The position numbers and the translations under genes were made by a program. Under the pieces are notes generated by a model. That model ran no database searches. It was not told the origin of the DNA and saw only the letters and a list, made by a program, of their open reading frames with translations. This document shows positions 5,048 through 7,235 of a stretch of 7,235 bases of DNA, one piece after another (within the stretch, counting starts at the first letter, position 1; the number at the start of each line of letters is the position of its first letter). Source of the DNA: Bacteroidales bacterium (lineage in GTDB: Bacteria; Bacteroidota; Bacteroidia; Bacteroidales; Bacteroidaceae); the NCBI GenBank assembly GCA_030523385.1, contig JAUNIV010000113.1:1-7235 (forward strand), written 5' to 3'.

Positions 5048-6493
5048 TTATTCGAAAGAGCCCATACGGAGCACGTTTACTTCCTGTTCGGTCAGGTAAC
5101 GCCAGTCGCCGCGGCGCAGTCCCTTCTTGGTAAGTCCGGCGAAATATACGCGGTCCAGCTTGGTTACTTTGTAGCCCAATGACTCGAAGATACGGCGCAC
5201 GATGCGGTTCTTTCCGGAGTGGATTTCGATACCTACCTGAGACTTGTCTGTATCTGAAGCATAGCTGATGGCATCGGCATGAATTTCTCCATCGTCGAGT
5301 GTTATGCCGGCTGCAATCTGGTCCAAATCGGCTTTTGTCACATTCTTGTCGCAATATACATGATAGATTTTCTTCTTCAGGTATTTGGGATGGGTCAGCT
5401 TGGAAGCCAAATCGCCGTCATTGGTCAGCAGCAACACTCCGGTGGTGTTGCGGTCCAGACGTCCTACGGGATAGATACGTTCCTTGCAGGCACCTTTCAC
5501 AAGATCCATCACGGTCTTGCGTTCCTGCGGGTCGTCAGAAGTGGTTACACAATCTTTCGGTTTGTTCAGCAGAATGTAGGTCTTGCGCTCGATGCTCACA
5601 GGCTGGTCGTGGAACTTCACTTCGTCCGTGCGCTTGATTTTCGTACCCAGTTCGGTGATTACCACACCGTTTACGCTTACCACACCTGCGGTGATAAATT
5701 CGTCGGCCTCTCTACGAGAGCATACACCGGCATTGGCCAGGAACTTGTTCAAGCGGATGGGTTCGTTCGGATCGGTCAGAATGTCCTTATACTCAATCTG
5801 CTTCTTCATGCTGTACTTGGCATTCGGGTTATAATCGCCTGTGCGCGGACGCTGCGGACGGTTGTAGTTGTTGCCGCCTTGATTGTAGCCTCCTGTGCGC
5901 GGACGCTGCGGACGGTTATAGTTGCTGCCACCCTGGTTGTAGCCGCCTGTACGCGGACGCGGAGTATAGGCACGCTGTTCGCCACCTTCACCATTGTTCG
6001 GAGTAAAGCGCGGACGCGGAGTATAAGCGCGTTGTTCGCCACCCTCGCGGTTATAGTTGTTGGTACGCGGACGCGGAGTGTAAGCACGCTGCTCTCCGCT
6101 TCCCTGATAACCGTTTGTGCGCGGACGCGGAGTATAAGCGCGTTGTTCGCCGCCTTCGCGGTTATAATTGTTTATGCGCGGGCGCGGTGTGTAGGAACGC
6201 TGCTCACCACCTTCGCCGTTCGGGTTGAAGCGCGGACGCTGCGGACGGTCACTATTGCCATAACGGTTGTATGACGGACGCTCACCGTTATTATAAGAAG
6301 AGCGGTAAGGGCGGTCACCACCTTCGCGGTTGTAGCTGTTGGTACGCGGGCGATAGGTACGCTGCTCACCGTCGTTGTTATATCTGTTGTAATTGTTGTC
6401 TCTGTTATAAGACTTGTAACCGCCATCACGGCTTACTCTTTGGTTTTCTTCATTTGCAGTGCCTTCTTGTCTGCTTTCGTTTTCTGTACTCAT
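5048..6493 (-). CDS. rluB: RluB-type 23S rRNA pseudouridine synthase with long repeat-rich N-terminal tail
   Basis: The C-terminal half of this 481-residue protein is a pseudouridine synthase of the RsuA/RluB/RluE/RluF family, which isomerises a uridine in ribosomal RNA. An S4 RNA-binding domain is at about 246-290 (IRLNKFLANAGVCSRREADEFI in part). The catalytic motif GRLDRNTTG at 344-352 contains the nucleophile Asp347, followed by GVLLLTNDGDLASKLTHP. GKNRIVRRIFESLGYKV (427-443) is the other family core. RluB is the best guess; the target position is inferred. Residues about 20-225 form an Arg/Asn/Gly/Tyr/Pro-rich, probably disordered tail with five copies of GEQR(A/S)YTPRPR and two of an 18-residue unit containing NYNRPQRPRTGGYNQGG. 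E. coli RluB has no such N-terminal tail. ATG at 6493 starts the first plausible frame and follows GGAAACT. The 71-base gap to purB and the 34-base gap to asnS suggest one operon. Confidence 0.93.
   Translation of the reverse strand: MSTENESRQEGTANEENQRVSRDGGYKSYNRDNNYNRYNNDGEQRTYRPRTNSYNREGGDRPYRSSYNNGERPSYNRYGNSDRPQRPRFNPNGEGGEQRSYTPRPRINNYNREGGEQRAYTPRPRTNGYQGSGEQRAYTPRPRTNNYNREGGEQRAYTPRPRFTPNNGEGGEQRAYTPRPRTGGYNQGGSNYNRPQRPRTGGYNQGGNNYNRPQRPRTGDYNPNAKYSMKKQIEYKDILTDPNEPIRLNKFLANAGVCSRREADEFITAGVVSVNGVVITELGTKIKRTDEVKFHDQPVSIERKTYILLNKPKDCVTTSDDPQERKTVMDLVKGACKERIYPVGRLDRNTTGVLLLTNDGDLASKLTHPKYLKKKIYHVYCDKNVTKADLDQIAAGITLDDGEIHADAISYASDTDKSQVGIEIHSGKNRIVRRIFESLGYKVTKLDRVYFAGLTKKGLRRGDWRYLTEQEVNVLRMGSFE
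5837..6211 (-). repeat. In-frame tandem repeats encoding the disordered tail of the pseudouridine synthase
   Basis: On the plus strand CGCGGACGCGGAGTATA and variants begin at 5952, 6009, 6066, 6120 and 6177, spaced 57, 57, 54 and 57 bases. Every spacing is a multiple of three, so copy changes keep the frame. A second type, containing GCGCGGACGCTGCGGACGG, occurs at 5843 and 5897 (54-base spacing), with a related remote copy at about 6231. The units encode GEQRAYTPRPR and NYNRPQRPR. Synonymous differences between copies show that the array is not brand new. Confidence 0.88.
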
Positions 6494-6521
6494 AGTTTCC
6501 TAATTTAATTTATTGTATAAC

Positions 6522-6533
6522 GCCCTCTCGGGC
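6522..6533. other. Small hairpin between purB and the pseudouridine synthase gene
   Basis: GCCCTCTCGGGC forms a 4-bp GC stem with a 4-base loop, 31 bases after the purB stop. On the minus strand, the sense of both genes, no T-run follows, so it is a weak candidate terminator at best. It could mark partial termination or an mRNA processing site. On the plus strand TTTT follows, but no plus-strand gene is here. Confidence 0.3.
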
Positions 6534-6564
6534 TTTTGGGATTAATTTTCTAACTAAATAAAAT

Positions 6565-7235
6565 TTAAATTCCTGTATAGTTGTGCGGCGTGATAGCGCG
6601 CAGTTCTTTCTTGATTTCTTCGCTGACGTTTAAGGTTTCGATAAATTCTTTGATGGATGCTTCCGTGATGGCCTGGTTGGTACGGGTCAGTGCCTTCAGG
6701 GCTTCATACGGATGCGGATAGGCTTCGCGGCGCAAGATGGTCTGTATGGCCTCAGCCACCACGCTCCAGCAGTTGTCCAAATCCTCGTATATCTTATGTT
6801 CATTCAGCAGGAGCTTGCGCAGTCCCTTCAATGAACTTTGGATGGCAATGATGACATGGCCGAAAGGCACACCTACATTGCGCAACACGGTAGAGTCCGT
6901 AAGGTCACGCTGCAAACGAGATACGGGCAGTTTGGACGACAGATGCTCCAAAATGGCATTGGCCACGCCCAAGTTTCCTTCGGCATTCTCGAAGTCGATG
7001 GGGTTCACCTTGTGCGGCATGGCACTGGAACCTACCTCGCCTGCCTTGATTTTCTGCTTGAAGTATTCCATCGAAATGTACTGCCAGAAGTCGCGGTTCA
7101 TGTCAATCATAATGGTATTGATGCGCTTCATGGCATCGAAGATAGCTCCCAAGTTGTCGTAGTTAGATATTTGGGTAGTGTATTCTTCGCGTTCCAGTCC
7201 CAACTTCTCAGCCACGAACTTATTGCCGAATGCTT
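6565..7235 (-). CDS. purB: Adenylosuccinate lyase, C-terminal part (cut by window edge)
   Basis: The last 222 residues are present; the N-terminal part lies beyond 7235, where the frame stays open. The enzyme removes fumarate from SAICAR and from adenylosuccinate, two steps of purine synthesis, in the cytoplasm as a homotetramer. The fumarate-lyase signature GSSAMPHKVNP (7000-7032) is intact, including the serine of the flexible catalytic loop, and is followed by IDFENAEGN. SRLQRDLTDSTVLRN and the C-terminal helices (ending ITPHNYTGI) fit the E. coli PurB type. The frame begins AFGNKFVAEKLG at the edge; GTG at 7215 is only an internal valine codon. The next gene begins 71 bases on in the same direction, so purB probably heads or belongs to the operon with rluB and asnS. 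Confidence 0.96.
   Translation of the reverse strand, partial: AFGNKFVAEKLGLEREEYTTQISNYDNLGAIFDAMKRINTIMIDMNRDFWQYISMEYFKQKIKAGEVGSSAMPHKVNPIDFENAEGNLGVANAILEHLSSKLPVSRLQRDLTDSTVLRNVGVPFGHVIIAIQSSLKGLRKLLLNEHKIYEDLDNCWSVVAEAIQTILRREAYPHPYEALKALTRTNQAITEASIKEFIETLNVSEEIKKELRAITPHNYTGI

Noticed and set aside
5837..6211. Regular repeats that could suggest a CRISPR array
   Set aside because: Units are in frame, directly adjoining and coding, with no unique spacers between identical repeats.
5279..6274. Open frame of 331 residues on the plus strand with Arg-Thr repeats
   Set aside because: It mirrors the repeat-coding part of the pseudouridine synthase gene; the repetitive residues reflect the opposite-strand repeats, not a protein.

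Overview
The window looks like a chromosome segment from the genus Bacteroides or a close relative. The evidence is a UpxY-type NusG-family antiterminator, an HU-related protein of the Bacteroidetes type, a 'smalltalk' micro-protein, several promoter candidates with the Bacteroides -7 box TAnnTTTG, and A-rich start regions without a strong Shine-Dalgarno sequence. The species cannot be told from this window.

Right part (about 3547-7235): a leftward housekeeping cluster. It holds the C-terminal two-thirds or less of adenylosuccinate lyase (purB, cut by the window edge), an RluB-type pseudouridine synthase with a long Arg/Asn/Gly-rich repeat tail at its N-terminus, and a complete asparaginyl-tRNA synthetase (asnS). 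Gaps are short (71 and 34 bases) and a good intrinsic terminator follows asnS, so co-transcription is likely.

Middle part (about 1331-3545): accessory DNA of the kind seen beside Bacteroides capsule loci. A leftward upxY-like gene has its own candidate promoter and ends against a long hairpin. Converging on it from the left is a rightward cassette: HU-related protein, 32-residue smalltalk protein, and T7-lysozyme-like N-acetylmuramoyl-L-alanine amidase. The divergent intergenic region before the HU gene carries an array of CCGAAC repeats spaced by 21 bases over a candidate promoter.

Left part (1 to about 1330): two leftward genes of unknown function overlap by ATGA, one soluble and one with predicted membrane segments. 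A 22-bp tandem repeat overlaps the end of the second. An A+T-rich spacer follows, with a convincing Bacteroides-type promoter that drives the start of a leftward gene resembling capsule-locus CDP-glycerol glycerophosphotransferases (cut by the window edge).

How the parts may fit: the left edge seems to be the beginning of a surface-polysaccharide region and the right part the conserved chromosomal flank. UpxY normally heads a capsule operon and acts on its own transcript. Here no upxZ or sugar gene follows it directly; a convergent cassette and two unknown genes lie between. The most notable unexplained items are the coupled two-gene unit at 525-1330, whose two proteins share a short Asn/Gln-rich motif, the phased repeat array at 1346-1433, the 22-bp repeat at 470-557, and the isolated position of upxY.
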